Assembly: GCA_003550305.1 (NCBI GenBank)
Contig: QKYT01000065.1
Span: 160,225 to 208,209, forward strand
Direction: 5' to 3'
Origin: Glomus cerebriforme
Lineage: Eukaryota > Glomeromycota > Glomeromycetes > Glomerales > Glomeraceae
DNA: 47,985 nt
Under the pieces are notes generated by a model. The model saw nothing but the letters and a program-made list of their open reading frames with translations, was not told where the DNA came from and did no database searches. Positions 34,801 through 46,500 of this stretch are shown in pieces (the stretch's first letter is position 1; every line of letters starts with the position of its first letter). The position numbers were made by a program, and so were the translations under genes.

Positions 34801-35270
34801 TAATGCAAATAGCTCAAACCTATAATAAAAGATATGCTCAAACATTTGAAGATCGGGATAAAAAGGAAAATGAACAACAATCATCAGGACATTCATATAA
34901 ATTAAATGAAGAACTTAAATCCATAGATTATGAATGCTTAAAAAAATTTTTAAACACGCCACCAATCGAAAAATACAAAAGCAATATTTTTAAATTGTTG
35001 AAAGACCGAAGATCAACCATGACTGAAGATCCACTCTTCATGTTCGAGTTACAATTGAAAGCTGCTTCGCTCTATCTCTCTTCTGTTAGTAAAAAACCAG
35101 ACGGGCAAGCTTGTTGGGTAATTGCATTTCGTATTTTATGTAATATTAAATCACAAATGTTAGAGAATGAGCAAAATTTTTTCATTGGAGGTCCAAGATC
35201 AATAATCGATGACGTTTGGCAAGCATTAAAGATTGATCAAAGATGTTTAAAATATAATAATTTAAATTAA
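31869..35270 (+). CDS. Cellular RNA-dependent RNA polymerase (RNA silencing, RdRP/QDE-1 family)
   Basis: Eukaryotic silencing RdRPs copy aberrant RNA into double-stranded RNA for Dicer. Two exons (31869-34076, 34149-35270) give 1109 residues. Family blocks in order: FTDGCAAISSAAMKEIGEIL; PSAIQGGIGGAKGVWYIDP; an RxSQIKY-like block (RESQIKYNHN); GEVFIQLN; ARNPCRLPSDIVKAKAV; and the catalytic loop GGDYDGDK at 728-736, followed after the intron by IFCCWDP. The three metal-binding Asp residues of DxDGD are all present; Tyr sits at the second position where Leu or Phe is more usual. The only intron falls directly after Lys736. The N-terminal ~200 residues are not recognised. Arbuscular mycorrhizal fungi are known for expanded RdRP families. 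This is a host gene, not a viral polymerase. Confidence 0.93.
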
Positions 35271-35690
35271 TTAAAATTATTTAAAAAAATATTTATTTTT
35301 TTTTTTTTTATCTAAACAAATAAATATTAACAGATAGTTCTAATTTGATCAATTATATCATTTTCCTTTTTTTTTTTTTTTTGTTCTTATTGATATTTTG
35401 TACTTGTTATCCTTTAATTTGTCAAATGAAGACGATATTTAATCCTCTGTTATCTCTCATATCACGGGACGTAAAAATGTAAAAATAGAATTTCGTGGCG
35501 CAGTAAGCAGAACAGTTTTATTTGTTACACTAACGTGCTATTAACCTTAATTTTCAGCCTTGATGTATTCTAAGTTTCTAACATGTGATATTGTGAATTT
35601 ATTTAGTCAGCTATACCTTTTCTCAAATGAATGTTATTTGAGTTCAAATTAATCACGATTTCACGAAACTTTTGTAAAATAGTTTAAAGA
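35271..35690. other. Intergenic spacer RdRP-MMTAG2
   Basis: The 420 bp contain T-tracts (35297-35310, 35367-35382) after the RdRP stop and the presumed MMTAG2 promoter. No clear TATA box. No RNA gene seen. Confidence 0.4.
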
Positions 35691-37519
35691 ATGTATCATC
35701 CTCCACGTGGCGGCGTTCGAGGCGGAAGGGTAGGTGAAAAGTTTATCGAGAAATTAGTTATTCTTTGACGTTGAACATTTTACAAAGTTTTATCTTATTC
35801 TATTGATTTTAAAAAACAGGATCAATTTAATTGTATGTAAATTAATTATAATTTGACGTCATTTGTTTTCGATTAATTTTTTTTCGTTCTGATAATTCTT
35901 TTGTTAAAAATTTATAGGGGAGTAAGTATTCAAGTCATCTAGAAAATAAATTATAATGGAATAAATTATAAATTTTTTTTTTTTTAGGGATGTAAAGACT
36001 GATAAACATAGAGAAAATTATCTTGGACATTCGGTATATGCACCAGTTGGAAGATGGCAACAAGGCAAGGATCTTACATGGTATGCTAAAGATGGGAAGA
36101 AAGATGATTCACACAGGAAAGAAATTGAGGCGCTTAAAGAAGTTGAGTCTGATGTTATGGCTGAATTATTGTAAGCTTTTTCAGTGAATCATTTGATAAT
36201 AAACATTTAAACTCATTTAATAACTTATTCAAATATATTAATTTTAAATATTGATATGTATAAAAAAGAGGAGGTGGTAAAAGAAGAGTAGTTACAGGAA
36301 ATGTTACTCAACAGGAACTTACTAATGTTTTGAAGAGGCAACAAGAAGATGATGAAGGTGATGAACTTAAAGAAACCATTCAAGAAGTTACTAAAGGATT
36401 TAGAAGGTGAAAATTGAGCTGTTTGTTTATTCTGAATTATTTTAGCTCGTATTTAATCCTTTATATCATTTCAAAGTTCGGGAAGATTATCGATTAGTGA
36501 GATGGTTCCCGACAATACGAGATTAATTCCAGAAGACAATAGTACATCAATTACAAATTTGGAAGATAAAAATATTGCAGAGAATATACAAAGGCCAACG
36601 ATTCAATTAGAAGATAGGAAGAAATCAAAGAAAATAAACAAAGAAAAAAAGAAAAAGAAACGTAAAAAGGATAAACATCATGGCAGCAGTAAGAAAAAGC
36701 ATAGTAAACGATCAAAACGTGATTTGAGTGCATCATCTTCACGGGCAAGTAATGAATCAATTCGCGGACGAAGTCGTTATCGTAAAATAGATAATCATAC
36801 AGGTAGCCGAGATCATAGTGGAGAACCTAGACCATATTCAATTTCACCAAAACGTGACACGGGACGATATCGTTCTCAATCACCTAAAAGGCAAAATCGA
36901 TCTCGTTCTACTTCTATAAGACGAAATATTACGCAATATATTTCTCGATCTAACTCCCCAAAGAGAGATATAAATTCTAAATCTCCAAGGAGGGATGCTA
37001 TACGGTATCATTCCCGTTCTAAATCTCCAAGGAGGGGTGCTATACAGTATCATTCCCGTTCTAAATCTCCAAGGAGGGATGCTATACAGTATCATTCCCN
37101 NNNNNNNNNNNNNNNNNNNNNNNNNNNNNNNNNNNNNNNNNNNNNNNNNNNNNNNNNNNNNNNNNNNNNNNNNNNNNNNNNNNNNNNNNNNNNNNNNNNN
37201 NNNNNNNNNNNNNNNNNNNNNNNNNNNNNNNNNNNNNNNNNNNNNNNNNNNNNNNNNNNNNNNNNNNNNNNNNNNNNNNNNNNNNNNNNNNNNNAAATCT
37301 CCAAGGAGGGATGCGATACGGTATCGTTCACGTTCTAAATCTCCAAGGAGAGATTCTCGGCAGAGATCTCCAAAAGATCAATCTCGTTCAAGATCCCGTG
37401 ATCGTTATGCATTACAACGTTATCGTAGTGATGATGATAAACGCGAGTTTAAAAGGAGTTATGGTAAAGGGAATGATAGGAGAGACCGTAATTATTATAG
37501 AGAACCGAGGAACTATTAG
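35691..37519 (+). CDS. MMTAG2: MMTAG2-like nuclear protein with RS-repeat tail (interrupted by assembly gap)
   Basis: Homologue of multiple myeloma tumor-associated protein 2, a poorly known nuclear protein linked to RNA. Exons: 35691-35729, 35820-35832, 35918-35921, 35988-36170, 36269-36406, 36477-37519. The N-terminus RGGVRGG, then DQFNWEDVKTDKHRENYLG and APVGRWQQGKDLTWYAK, is the family signature. Exons 2 and 3 are 13 nt and 4 nt long; without the 4-nt exon the frame closes at once. A Lys-rich stretch (KKSKKINKEKKKKKRKKDKHH, about 21 residues of mostly Lys) follows, and then Arg/Ser repeats SRSKSPRRDAIxY of 14 residues, as in splicing factors. The repeat array contains 195 unknown bases, so the length is not known. 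The two sides are out of frame as assembled, but a gap of 5 + 42n bases would join them. Confidence 0.88.
35918..35921 (+). other. 4-nt microexon of MMTAG2
   Basis: GGGA lies between TTTATAG and GTAAGTAT. Joined as T + GGGA + GGATG it encodes the conserved Trp-Glu-Asp of the family. Reading through it gives TGG GAG TAA, and skipping it gives TGG ATG TAA. Confidence 0.8.
36977..37378 (+). repeat. 42-bp RS minisatellite, array broken by gap
   Basis: Copies start at 36977, 37019 and 37061 before the gap; the phase marker AAATCT recurs at 37295 and 37337 after it, all exactly 42 bp apart. The unit encodes 14 residues, SKSPRRDAIQYHSR. The copy number is unknown because of the gap. Confidence 0.93.
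37100..37294. other. Assembly gap (195 N)
   Basis: A run of 195 unknown bases inside the 42-bp repeat array. 195 does not fit the period: the flanking phase requires 5 + 42n bases (for example 173 or 215), so the size is an estimate. Confidence 0.98.
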
Positions 37520-37863
37520 AATAAAATAAATAAACAATCAAATTAAATCATTTATTTACAGCATTATATGAATTCAATTCGCATTTTAGGTAAAGGTGAT
37601 ATGATCGTTTTAAAAGAGCACAAAAAAAGGAAAAAAAAGAGTTATTTAATTTTTTAATATTACACATCATATATTGTATTTGTCATATGATACATTTATT
37701 TAGCTAATTATTAATAAGAAATCAATGTTTGAATTTTTTTAAAAAAAAGAAAAAGAATCCAATGAAGCAAGATTTACCATTATTTCAAAATGTTATATAA
37801 GTAGTGCGGGTTTGATTCAGTATTCATTATGATTTAATTTTCCATTTTTCATTTATTTTTAAT
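37520..37863. promoter_or_regulatory. Spacer with TATA box of the arrestin-like gene
   Basis: 344 bp. TATATAAG at 37794-37801 lies about 62 bp before the start codon and is a good TATA-box candidate. The leader is T-rich. Nothing else recognised. Confidence 0.5.
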
Positions 37864-39225
37864 ATGGAATTAATTAATAAAGGACCAAAATCACCTTATC
37901 AAAAACTTAGTAGAAAAGCATTTTTTTCTTATTTACCAGGAAAAGAATCATTTCAACAAGGATATTTAGGAGTCGATAAAGCAACAATATCAGGAATATT
38001 TCAATTACGTTATCCAGACGATAAACCAGTATTCGCAAAAAAAATACAACTATCTTTTGTTGGAAAAGAATACGTTTTTTTTGCAGGGGCATTAAATGAA
38101 GAAAATGAAAATAAAAAAGACGATTTTGATGGTAACGATAGTGAAGACGAAGACGACAATCAATTTGAAGAAGATGAAGAAGTTGACACAACAGAAATAT
38201 CTACATATACGGCAAAAAGGAGAATTTTTGGCAGTTCTATCGTAATTTGGAGATCAAAAAATAAAGGTCAATACGAAGAACTAAAAATGCTTGACCTACC
38301 TTTCAAATTTACTTTACCTTCAAATTTACCAGGTTCATTTACAATGAATAATGGATGTGGTAGAATTTATTATATGCTTAAAGCAATTATATCTCGTCAA
38401 CCCACAATTGATTCAAAAAATAGAAAAAAAATGATTAAATTATTAGTACCAATCGTTCGTTATACAATCACACCACCACCTTCACCTTCTCGTTGGTTAA
38501 TTAAGCAAGAAGGTCCAGCAAATCCTAATATTGTTAGTTATGACGTATCTTTAGCTAATACAACTCTTGGTCCGGGAAATTCTATTAGTGTACCTATAAA
38601 ATTACAATTTCACGAACCAAAAGTTTACCTCAAAAGCATTTTCGTTGGATTAAAAGAATATCATGAATTAAGAACTAATAAGTATGAAACTTCATTGAAA
38701 AAATATATAGTAGAAGAATTAATTGATGCTAATAATCTTCCTACATCAGCATTTAACGAAGATAACAATGAATATTTTGTTGACGTCAAATTAAATATAC
38801 CTTTTTCAACACATTTACTTTATAGTGTTGATTCTACTTATTTATCCGTTAATCATAAACTTAAAATTAGGATCAGAATTGGAAAAGCTCCTGATATACA
38901 CTTTTCGAAAATCGTTAAAATTGAAAATATAGTAACAAAAAATGAAGTCTTTCCTCCACCACCCCCTAAAATTGATAATCCGATTACAAAATCAACTCCT
39001 CGACAAAATGTTGTAAAACAAACTCCCGCTCATTCCAATTCGACACTTAAACCTTCTCCAAAGAAAAATAGCAGAAGATTATCAGCTTTCTTTCCTTTAT
39101 TTAATAAAATTCATGTACTCGATCCCGTAGCTCAAAAACGTATTTCAATGCAACATATGCAAAATATGAATGGCTCAAAAAGTCCTGATTTGGTTTATAA
39201 TTCAAGATCTCTTGCATTTTATTAA
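37864..39225 (+). CDS. Arrestin-like (alpha-arrestin) domain protein
   Basis: Fungal alpha-arrestins link membrane transporters to ubiquitin ligases for endocytosis. One uninterrupted frame of 453 residues, unlike the intron-rich neighbours. The N-terminal arrestin fold is suggested by KKIQLSFVGKEYVFF, LDLPFKFTLPSNLPGSF and CGRIYYMLKAIISR. The C-terminal fold is suggested by VSYDVSLANTTLGPGNSISVPIKLQF and YLKSIFVGLKEYHELRTN. A very acidic insertion (about residues 78-110: NDSEDEDDNQFEEDEE) sits in the N-domain. The tail has a poly-proline run (FPPPPPK) and a Ser/Lys-rich stretch, but no PPxY motif to bind a Rsp5-type ligase. So the family is fairly sure and the role is not. Similar intronless arrestin-like genes could arise by retroposition, but no poly-A tail or duplication was seen. 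Confidence 0.75.
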   Translation: MELINKGPKSPYQKLSRKAFFSYLPGKESFQQGYLGVDKATISGIFQLRYPDDKPVFAKKIQLSFVGKEYVFFAGALNEENENKKDDFDGNDSEDEDDNQFEEDEEVDTTEISTYTAKRRIFGSSIVIWRSKNKGQYEELKMLDLPFKFTLPSNLPGSFTMNNGCGRIYYMLKAIISRQPTIDSKNRKKMIKLLVPIVRYTITPPPSPSRWLIKQEGPANPNIVSYDVSLANTTLGPGNSISVPIKLQFHEPKVYLKSIFVGLKEYHELRTNKYETSLKKYIVEELIDANNLPTSAFNEDNNEYFVDVKLNIPFSTHLLYSVDSTYLSVNHKLKIRIRIGKAPDIHFSKIVKIENIVTKNEVFPPPPPKIDNPITKSTPRQNVVKQTPAHSNSTLKPSPKKNSRRLSAFFPLFNKIHVLDPVAQKRISMQHMQNMNGSKSPDLVYNSRSLAFY

Positions 39226-40359
39226 ATTAACTATTTAGTTTTTTTTTATATTTCTATATTTATGTTTTTTTTTTACTTTATCGTAATAAAATTTTTATTA
39301 TTAATAATATGGAATTGTTTATGCCCGAATTTGGCCATTTGTAAATGTGGGGTTCATGTGGTGGATGAACAGCAGATCCCTCCACATTTAAAATTATTTT
39401 TTAAACATAAAAAGACTTAATATCAAAAAAAAAAGGGAAAATAATTTGATTTCAGCATTTTGTACCTTTATTCAGAATAATAATTTAACTCGCTTGTTTT
39501 TTTATAGTTAATACTTATTCAGCTCATTTATTTGTGTCTGTGTTTACTTCTAATAGGAATCACGGAGAAAGTGAAGAAAATGAATAATATAAAATAAAAA
39601 AAACCCCTTTTTTTATTATATTTTGCATAAATTAACTAAATTAGAGTATAAAAATACAATAAGACCTCCATATAATTTTGATTGTGATTATAACAAAATA
39701 TAATTGTGTTGTAAAAACAGTGATTTTTACTGTTATTATAAAGCACTTTCGTTAATATTTTGCAACATGTGTAAAACTGTAAATGATCCAGGAATATGAA
39801 AAAATGAAATCCAAAAACTGGGTCGATCTGCAATCAACCCCGAAAAAACCGCAGGTCGATTTCTAATTCAGCTTTTCTTCGCGATTTTTTAAATGGCGTT
39901 AATTATGCCATCAGAGAATATGTTGGAAAGCTTATTAATTTACGTTCTTCTCCCATCGAAGTGACCCTCCCAATTCTAAATTTCTATTATAGTAGCTCAC
40001 GTTACTTTCGATACTTCCATTATAAATGACTTCTGTTTAATATTAATAATCTTTGAAATCTTTCTTGGTTCCAACTATTTATAATTAATTACCCGCAAAC
40101 TATGTAAATTATTAAATAATCAATAAAATAATTCATTTTAAGATCAAATGTTTAATTGTTTTGTATGTACATATTTCTTAAAAAAGGGAAAGACTGTTAA
40201 ATTTTCGAGTTTTTTTTCCAAAATTATTAAAAGATAAATTTCAAATTTACTATTAATATAAGTCCATTACTGCTAAAATAATTATAGATATAAAAGGTTG
40301 AAAGCAAAGCCAAAATTGTTCCATTTGCCATTCCATTAATACAAGTGCATCCTCGTTGT
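39226..40359. other. Convergent intergenic region
   Basis: 1.13 kb between the stops of the arrestin-like gene and the WHIM gene. A G/C-richer patch at 39342-39390 forms nested inverted repeats (own entry). A second G/C-richer patch at about 39810-40000 has no open frame longer than about 25 codons. The rest is AT-rich with poly-T near 39600 and 40208. Confidence 0.45.
39342..39390. repeat. Nested hairpin-forming inverted repeat
   Basis: TAAATGTGG (39342-39350) pairs with CCACATTTA (39382-39390), and inside it GTTCAT (39352-39357) pairs with ATGAAC (39365-39370). It could form a two-stem RNA or DNA hairpin just past the arrestin-like gene. Could be a 3'-end element or a tiny transposon relic. 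Confidence 0.45.
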
Positions 40360-42893
40360 TCAATCCATTTCCATTGCGCAGTCTGAACAGCATTCTGATA
40401 AATCTGTATCGGTGGATTCACCAAATATCTCTTCGTCCATTCTAAATACAGGGTGATTTAATGACCATTCTAATTTGATCATTGTTTCTGCATCAGGAAC
40501 AAAAGCCCGTTTTATTCTGGGCTCACTTAGTGCATCATCATTAACTTCTGCGGTTTTTCCCTTTTGATCTTTTTTGACCACAGGAACCCTTGGAGACTTT
40601 ATCGTATCGTTGCTGAAATTTGGAGTATCATCGTCACTCTGTTCATCATTCTGCTCCTTAACAGCAGAAACTGGCGTGACCTTTTCGTTTTCTTTAGGTG
40701 CAGGTTTTTGGACAATGGTATCAAATTCATAAGAAACCAAACTTTCATTTTCACATTGAACGAACCCTATTTGTTCATTATTTCCATTGTCCATTACGCC
40801 TTCATCGAAATATTTATTATCCGTATGAACAACATCGGAGCTTTCGCTTGATAAAATATTTGAAATTGACATTTTTGACAATTCCGAACGCTGTTCAACG
40901 CTTTCTGCTTCTCTAGAGACCTCTTCGGTTAAAATTGATGAAAGATTCATTTTTGAACTTGAATTGTTCCTGCGGTGGGACGCTACAACTTTTTTTGATC
41001 TCCTGCTTCGTTCATTCTTACTTAGGCATTTATCATCGCGGTCCAACATATCTTCATTCGTAGAATTATCAGTGACCCCATCGAGGGTGTCTGCAACGGT
41101 ACCGTCCTCTTTATTCTCTGCAGTTTTTCCAAAATCGATTTTGGTTAATGGATCTTTAAAAATATCTTCCTCTGCCGCTTTTTGCATACTAGTAGGATCC
41201 ACAACTTTATTGGTTGCAACCAATTCTTCATCTTCACCGCTCGTGATGGGATTCATAACGAAATTTCCACTTTCTACGGCTTCTGGTATCGTAGTTGGGC
41301 TCTCGGGATCTTTAATAGTACCATTGGCATTATCAATAATCTTTAAAGGTTCCATACCAGAAGTATTCACCCCGGGGTTTTTATCATAGCTAATGGTAGT
41401 GATAGTGGGATCAGTCGGCTTCTTAATGATTTCAAGGTAACCTGTCGTATTTTTCACTTCTCTATGTACAGATCGTTTAGCCTGAGAACGGGTCCTCACC
41501 AGAAGAATCTCAGAGTCATAATGTTCTTTTTCTATTTTCTTTAAGCGAATTTCTCTATCACGTTCTACTTTATTTAAGACATCTTCTTTAATTCTTCTTC
41601 GTTCCTATACGAAATTTTATAAGTATCGTTAATTATTAAAATAATATCCTGTTCAGGTTGCTAGAAGATTCTTACAGCTTCCAAGGGTTCGAGATAAGGT
41701 AATACTGTAGTAACGAGTTTATTATATAGAACTCGTTCTTGTTCTGATCTGTTCGGATCGAGGCCCTGATAGTCAAAAATGAATTTCTTTAATTCATCGA
41801 CTGTGCTAGAGACAGTCTCCCATTTTACACGTCCTGATATCATTGATTCCCGGTAAATTCTGACTCCGACTATTAAAACGTATGAACCCTAAATTAATAA
41901 ACAGATTATTTTAATAATCTGCAAAAAAATAATACTTACTTCCAATATAATAATATCGAGATCCGCTTGTGTCTTCGCCCAGGACTTCAACTTCCAAAGG
42001 TTTAACATCATCGTCATTTACTATCTCATTATGTTCCCTTCTAATTCTTTTTATTTCGGCTGATTCCGCAAGTTGCCAGCTCACAAGAACCTGCATTATC
42101 ATGACCTAATAATAAAGAGTTTAATTATTAATAGATCGAAAAATTAAGATAATTGACGAATTATAATCATCATTATTACCTTGTCTCGATTACTCATACT
42201 ATAGTAATCATAATTTGCTCGCTCTATTGGATTATGATCGGCAAAGAAATCATGTCCTTTCTCTCGCCAATCATTTATCAATATAGAGAGCCTTTTAACC
42301 CATCTATATAAAAAAATTGCAGTATAGAATACAATGAAAATGAATAATAATAAAAAGTATAGTAAAGTTATAAACATACGAGGTCCTTGATTTCTTCGTC
42401 TCAAGGTTCTGTATAAACGCCTTGTGTAATGATTCTATGAGGGTATTAGGTCCCTCTTTGCAACAGATCGCTTCATCTAAATCCTAATTATATATATATA
42501 TAATATAATATATATATATATATCCAGAAACGTCGCAGCAAAAAAAAGAAGTAAATATACCACAATTCATACTTCATTATTACAGGGCTTTGTTCTAACG
42601 ACTTGAAAGAACCTCAGAAAGTTTTTAAACTCGTAGTATTTTATAATCTCAAGTAAAAATATGCCGATAATACATACCTCTGGCCAGAATGAGATGTTGT
42701 TGATGGCACTTCGGAACTTGACACAAAATGCGATCACAAAAGCTGTTTCCGGCATGTCCTTTGGATCCATGTCCATTACCGGAGAATAGTAGGAGGTAGT
42801 TGAGTCCACGGTAGGATTCGTTGAAGCAGCTTGTGTCGGTGATATCGAGCATGCGTGTGGTGAAGCAGAACGTTCTACTTTAGCAGCGCCCAT
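40360..42893 (-). CDS. WHIM/DDT-type chromatin-remodelling accessory protein (RSF1/CECR2-like)
   Basis: Likely accessory subunit of an ISWI-type nucleosome remodeler. Six exons in phase (42678-42893, 42380-42483, 42180-42303, 41940-42105, 41676-41869, 40360-41604) give 682 residues. A helical region (AFVIAFCVKFRSAINNISFWPEDL...LIESLHKAFIQNL) precedes a WHIM-like part: MSNRDKVMIMQVLVSWQLAES, IRREHNEI, then GEDTSGSRYYYIGIGVRIYRES, matching the 'D..G.RYWY...R.Y.E' motif of RSF1, CECR2 and BAZ proteins. A basic helix follows (ERRRIKEDVLNKVERDREIR) and RTRSQAKR resembles the basic SRL-type stretch. The C-terminal 350 residues are acidic, Ser/Asn-rich and disordered, ending in CCSDCAMEMD. No PHD finger or bromodomain is present, unlike the animal proteins. 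Exon 5 uses the inner acceptor TTTTAATAG; the outer one shifts frame. Confidence 0.68.
42489..42523. repeat. TA microsatellite
   Basis: Imperfect TA dinucleotide run inside the first intron of the WHIM gene. Confidence 0.9.
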
Positions 42894-43569
42894 TTTGCTT
42901 TACACTAGAACTTGTTACGCGTTCTATATGATGTTTGCGAGATTACAATAAGAGTTGAAAGAAGGTTTCGGTTTGATTGATTGTCTGTAAAGTTATTAAA
43001 AAATCAAAAATTATATAAAAATTGATAGTAGGTGAGAATGAAGAAAACGAAATCTTGAGAAGAATAAGCATAAACACGATCTTATCAGTTATCATGTTGA
43101 TTCGTTATGGAACAATTTAATTGGCTAAACAAAATTTCCATTATATAAGGATATTATTTTTTTGTACGCTGAGGATGTTCTATGTTACACGTATACAAGC
43201 GTGAACGTGAAGATGCTGCTAGCGACTATTAATAGAAAAGTCATTTAGTATTTTACACTTGCATAGAAATTATAAAAATTGGAAAGATATGAAGTGCTTT
43301 AAATTGATAATTTATGAAAAATTTAAAGCAAATGAAATTTGCACTTGCTGATTATCACATTTGGTATGCTAAACATATAAATAATAAATGTTACACGAAC
43401 AAATTTAAATTTCTCGTGATCTTTATCGATCAAAATTTACGTTTAAAGTTTTAAAATTTGGAACAAGTTTCATTTTATGTTATAAATGTAGTAAATAGCA
43501 AAATTATCTATATATAAATAATAATATTCACATATACAAATATTATACATTCTAAAATATATAAAGATC
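42894..43569. other. Intergenic spacer between NPC1 stop and WHIM-gene start
   Basis: 676 bp holding the WHIM gene's presumed promoter and the NPC1 3' flank. AT-rich with no recognisable gene or RNA. No clear TATA box on the minus strand close to 42893. Confidence 0.4.
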
Positions 43570-46500
43570 TTACAATTCTTCAGCATCACTTTCACCACTT
43601 TCAATGCCACCGTCATCAACTAACATTCTATTATCAGCCCTTCTAATAGGTCTACCACCAAACATTTCTTCATCTTCAAATATATCATAATCAAAATCTT
43701 CACCACTTCCCATACCTTCACTACCAATTAAACTTAATATAACAGGTAACAATAATAACCCATGAAATGCACCTGATATTACCATTGATACATACATTCT
43801 AAAATAATATACTTCAAATATTTTACTTCTTGTAAATGCTAACACTAAAATTCCCCAAAATTTTGTTAACGTAATTCCTGATAATACCGAACTTCCCACA
43901 TCAACTATTGATCTGTATGCTCTTTCTTCTCTATCAACTCCTTCACCTCCTACTGTAAATGCTCTTGCTATATGCACACAAAATTCAACTCCGATACCAA
44001 CACATATTACTAAATTAACTAAACTAATCGCGTTTAATGATACTCCCCATAATGCCATTATTCCTAATACATCTGTAATAATCATTATAACATGACACAC
44101 TATAATAAGACCTGTCCATGCACTTCCAAGTAATAATGTAGTAACAAGCCAAATTGAAACAAATGCCAAAATGAATATTTCTGTTGCTAAACTTATGATA
44201 TATTCATATTGTTCAAAAAATATATAAAATATCGAATATGGAAATACTTGAACTGAAGGATTTTCTTCATTTATTAATTCACTTATTCTATGTGCTGAAT
44301 GATAGGCTGCGATATAATCTTTTTGACTTTTTAATGGAGTATGGTATGTGCGAAAATGACTTGCTTTAACTGTGATATTTTCCGAATCAAGTACAATTGC
44401 ATCTCCATAGGCCGCTTTTCCAGCTAAAGGACATTCTTCTTCTGGTGATGATTTTAACCATAATTTCAAATATTTTAAAAATTCTTCCCCTTGTGGCAAT
44501 CCTGACATTGTTATATTCCAATGTGGTTCTCGATCTTCAAAGCAAACCTCACAATCATCATCATCATCAAACTCATCACATAATTCTGTTTGATCTGTCC
44601 CTTTTTTAAATCTACAACACTTTTCTAATGAAGGATTCAACCAATGAAAGAAATCATCAATCCATACAGATGTCGGCTCGGCAATATATGAAACTTGTGA
44701 GCGTTTACGTTCTTGTTCCAATATGTTTGCCAATGATAATTGATTGCACGTACTAAACCTTCCGCATAATGTTTTTTGTCCTTCTATTTTTGTTACATTA
44801 AGATTTTTAGCAACAAAGTAAACCGGAGGCCCAACGCGGAAATATGCATCCAAATCATTAAAATAATCAACCAAATATGAATCAAATGGAAGAGCAATTC
44901 TTTGATCTATGAAAAAAAAAAAAGAAAAATGTTATTTTTTTTTTTTTACATATTTATACTTGATAAAATATATATTAATTATTTACCTAATCCTAATTCT
45001 ACTTGTGGAATAAAACTTAGAGCAGCCATAAATACGCCAACGAAGTAAATAATGATAGCTATACGAACTTTTCTGTTTAATATGAAAGGTGCATAATATT
45101 TTCGCATCCATTTTTGCAATAACCCTTCCCTATCAATGCGTTCAGGTGCATCAATTTTAACACAAGGAAGACAATCAATTCTATCTTCTTCTTGTCGTTT
45201 AGCATCCAAAGATAAGAATGCTATGAATGCAGTTACTTGTAATGAAAAGTCTACCCAAACAGCCAATGAAGCATAAAGTGCAAAATTTCTTACTGCTGGC
45301 ATAGTAACAATTCCACCTAGACCAAACGCAATTGTTTCACTTAATGCGCTCAATAAAATACTAGGTCCCATGCGTCCTAAAGTTTTCGCAATACGCTCTT
45401 CAACTGATTCTTCTCCAAATGATTTCAGAGTGAGTCTTTCAAATTCGTGATTCAATATGAAAATATTGTCAACTCCCACTGCAAGAACAAGGAATGGAAT
45501 TACTTCGGCTATAATTAATGTTACTTTAATTCCAAGTAAAGAGAAAATTCCAACTGATGTTGAAACTGATGCTAAAACAATGATAATTCCACTAATACCA
45601 AGCATAAATTTAGAGTCAATAATCATACGTGGGAGTGATGTAATATTTCCTAAAGCTAACGATGCATAAAAAAACATGACCAAATACGATAAAGCGATAG
45701 TATAAATATCGGTATTTGTCGATTTATTTAATTCTATTTCAAGTGAACTCTAAAAAGGGAATATATATATTTTTTTGTTAATAATTAACATAATAAAAAT
45801 GAGAAACATTACAAATTAACAACCTACCTCTGTTGAGAAAGAGATTCGAAGTTGGGAAACATCAATTTTATCGTTTTCGTCACCAATTAAGTTATTCAAA
45901 TATTCTCTTAAGGATTTTTCCCATTCTCTGGCTGCGTCGATCTCATTCTGGTCCAATGAATTCCTCAAAACAAAGGTAAGAACTAAAGCTTTTGCATTTA
46001 TATACTCATTATTTTCAAACCCACCAAGAATCATATCTGGCTTTAATGGTTGTTGAAAATCTGGTAAACACATGATTGGTGCAGATGTACAATCCGTGAA
46101 ATCCCTTTTCCAAGTTTCTTTTGAAAAATTATCCAAATCTGATTGCCAATATCCTGCTACAGATTGAACTATACACGAATCTCCATTAGGATGAAAACAT
46201 AAATCTTGTAATGTATGATTATTAGGAAAGGATTTCAAATTTCGAATTTCATGTTCGATAATAAATAAACTTTTTAAAGTATCATAATTTACGACACTTT
46301 GACTAGAGTTTATGTTACTTATAAAAATTTGTTGGGTTCTATAAAATGGTCCAAAATTTTGATCAAAGAATTCTTTTTGTACTGCAGAATCTGAATTTGG
46401 TGCAACCCAGAGTCTAACGGGGTCTCTTTCCACTTCAAACTTTGAGCAACCCAATGTTGCAAGAAATACTATTAACGCGGCAACACCTATTGTTTGCCAA

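Noticed and set aside
31869..35270. Endogenous viral RNA polymerase
   Set aside because: The DxDGD double-psi barrel type, the intron and the QDE-1/RDR blocks are those of cellular silencing RdRPs, not of viral palm-type polymerases.
35854..35861. TGACGTCA palindrome (CRE)
   Set aside because: Lies in the second intron of MMTAG2, not in a promoter; an 8-bp match alone is weak.
37092..37331. Open frames composed mostly of X
   Set aside because: Artefact of translating the N gap.
39780..40010. Short gene in the GC-richer patch between the arrestin-like and WHIM genes
   Set aside because: No open frame above about 25 codons and no recognisable motif on either strand.
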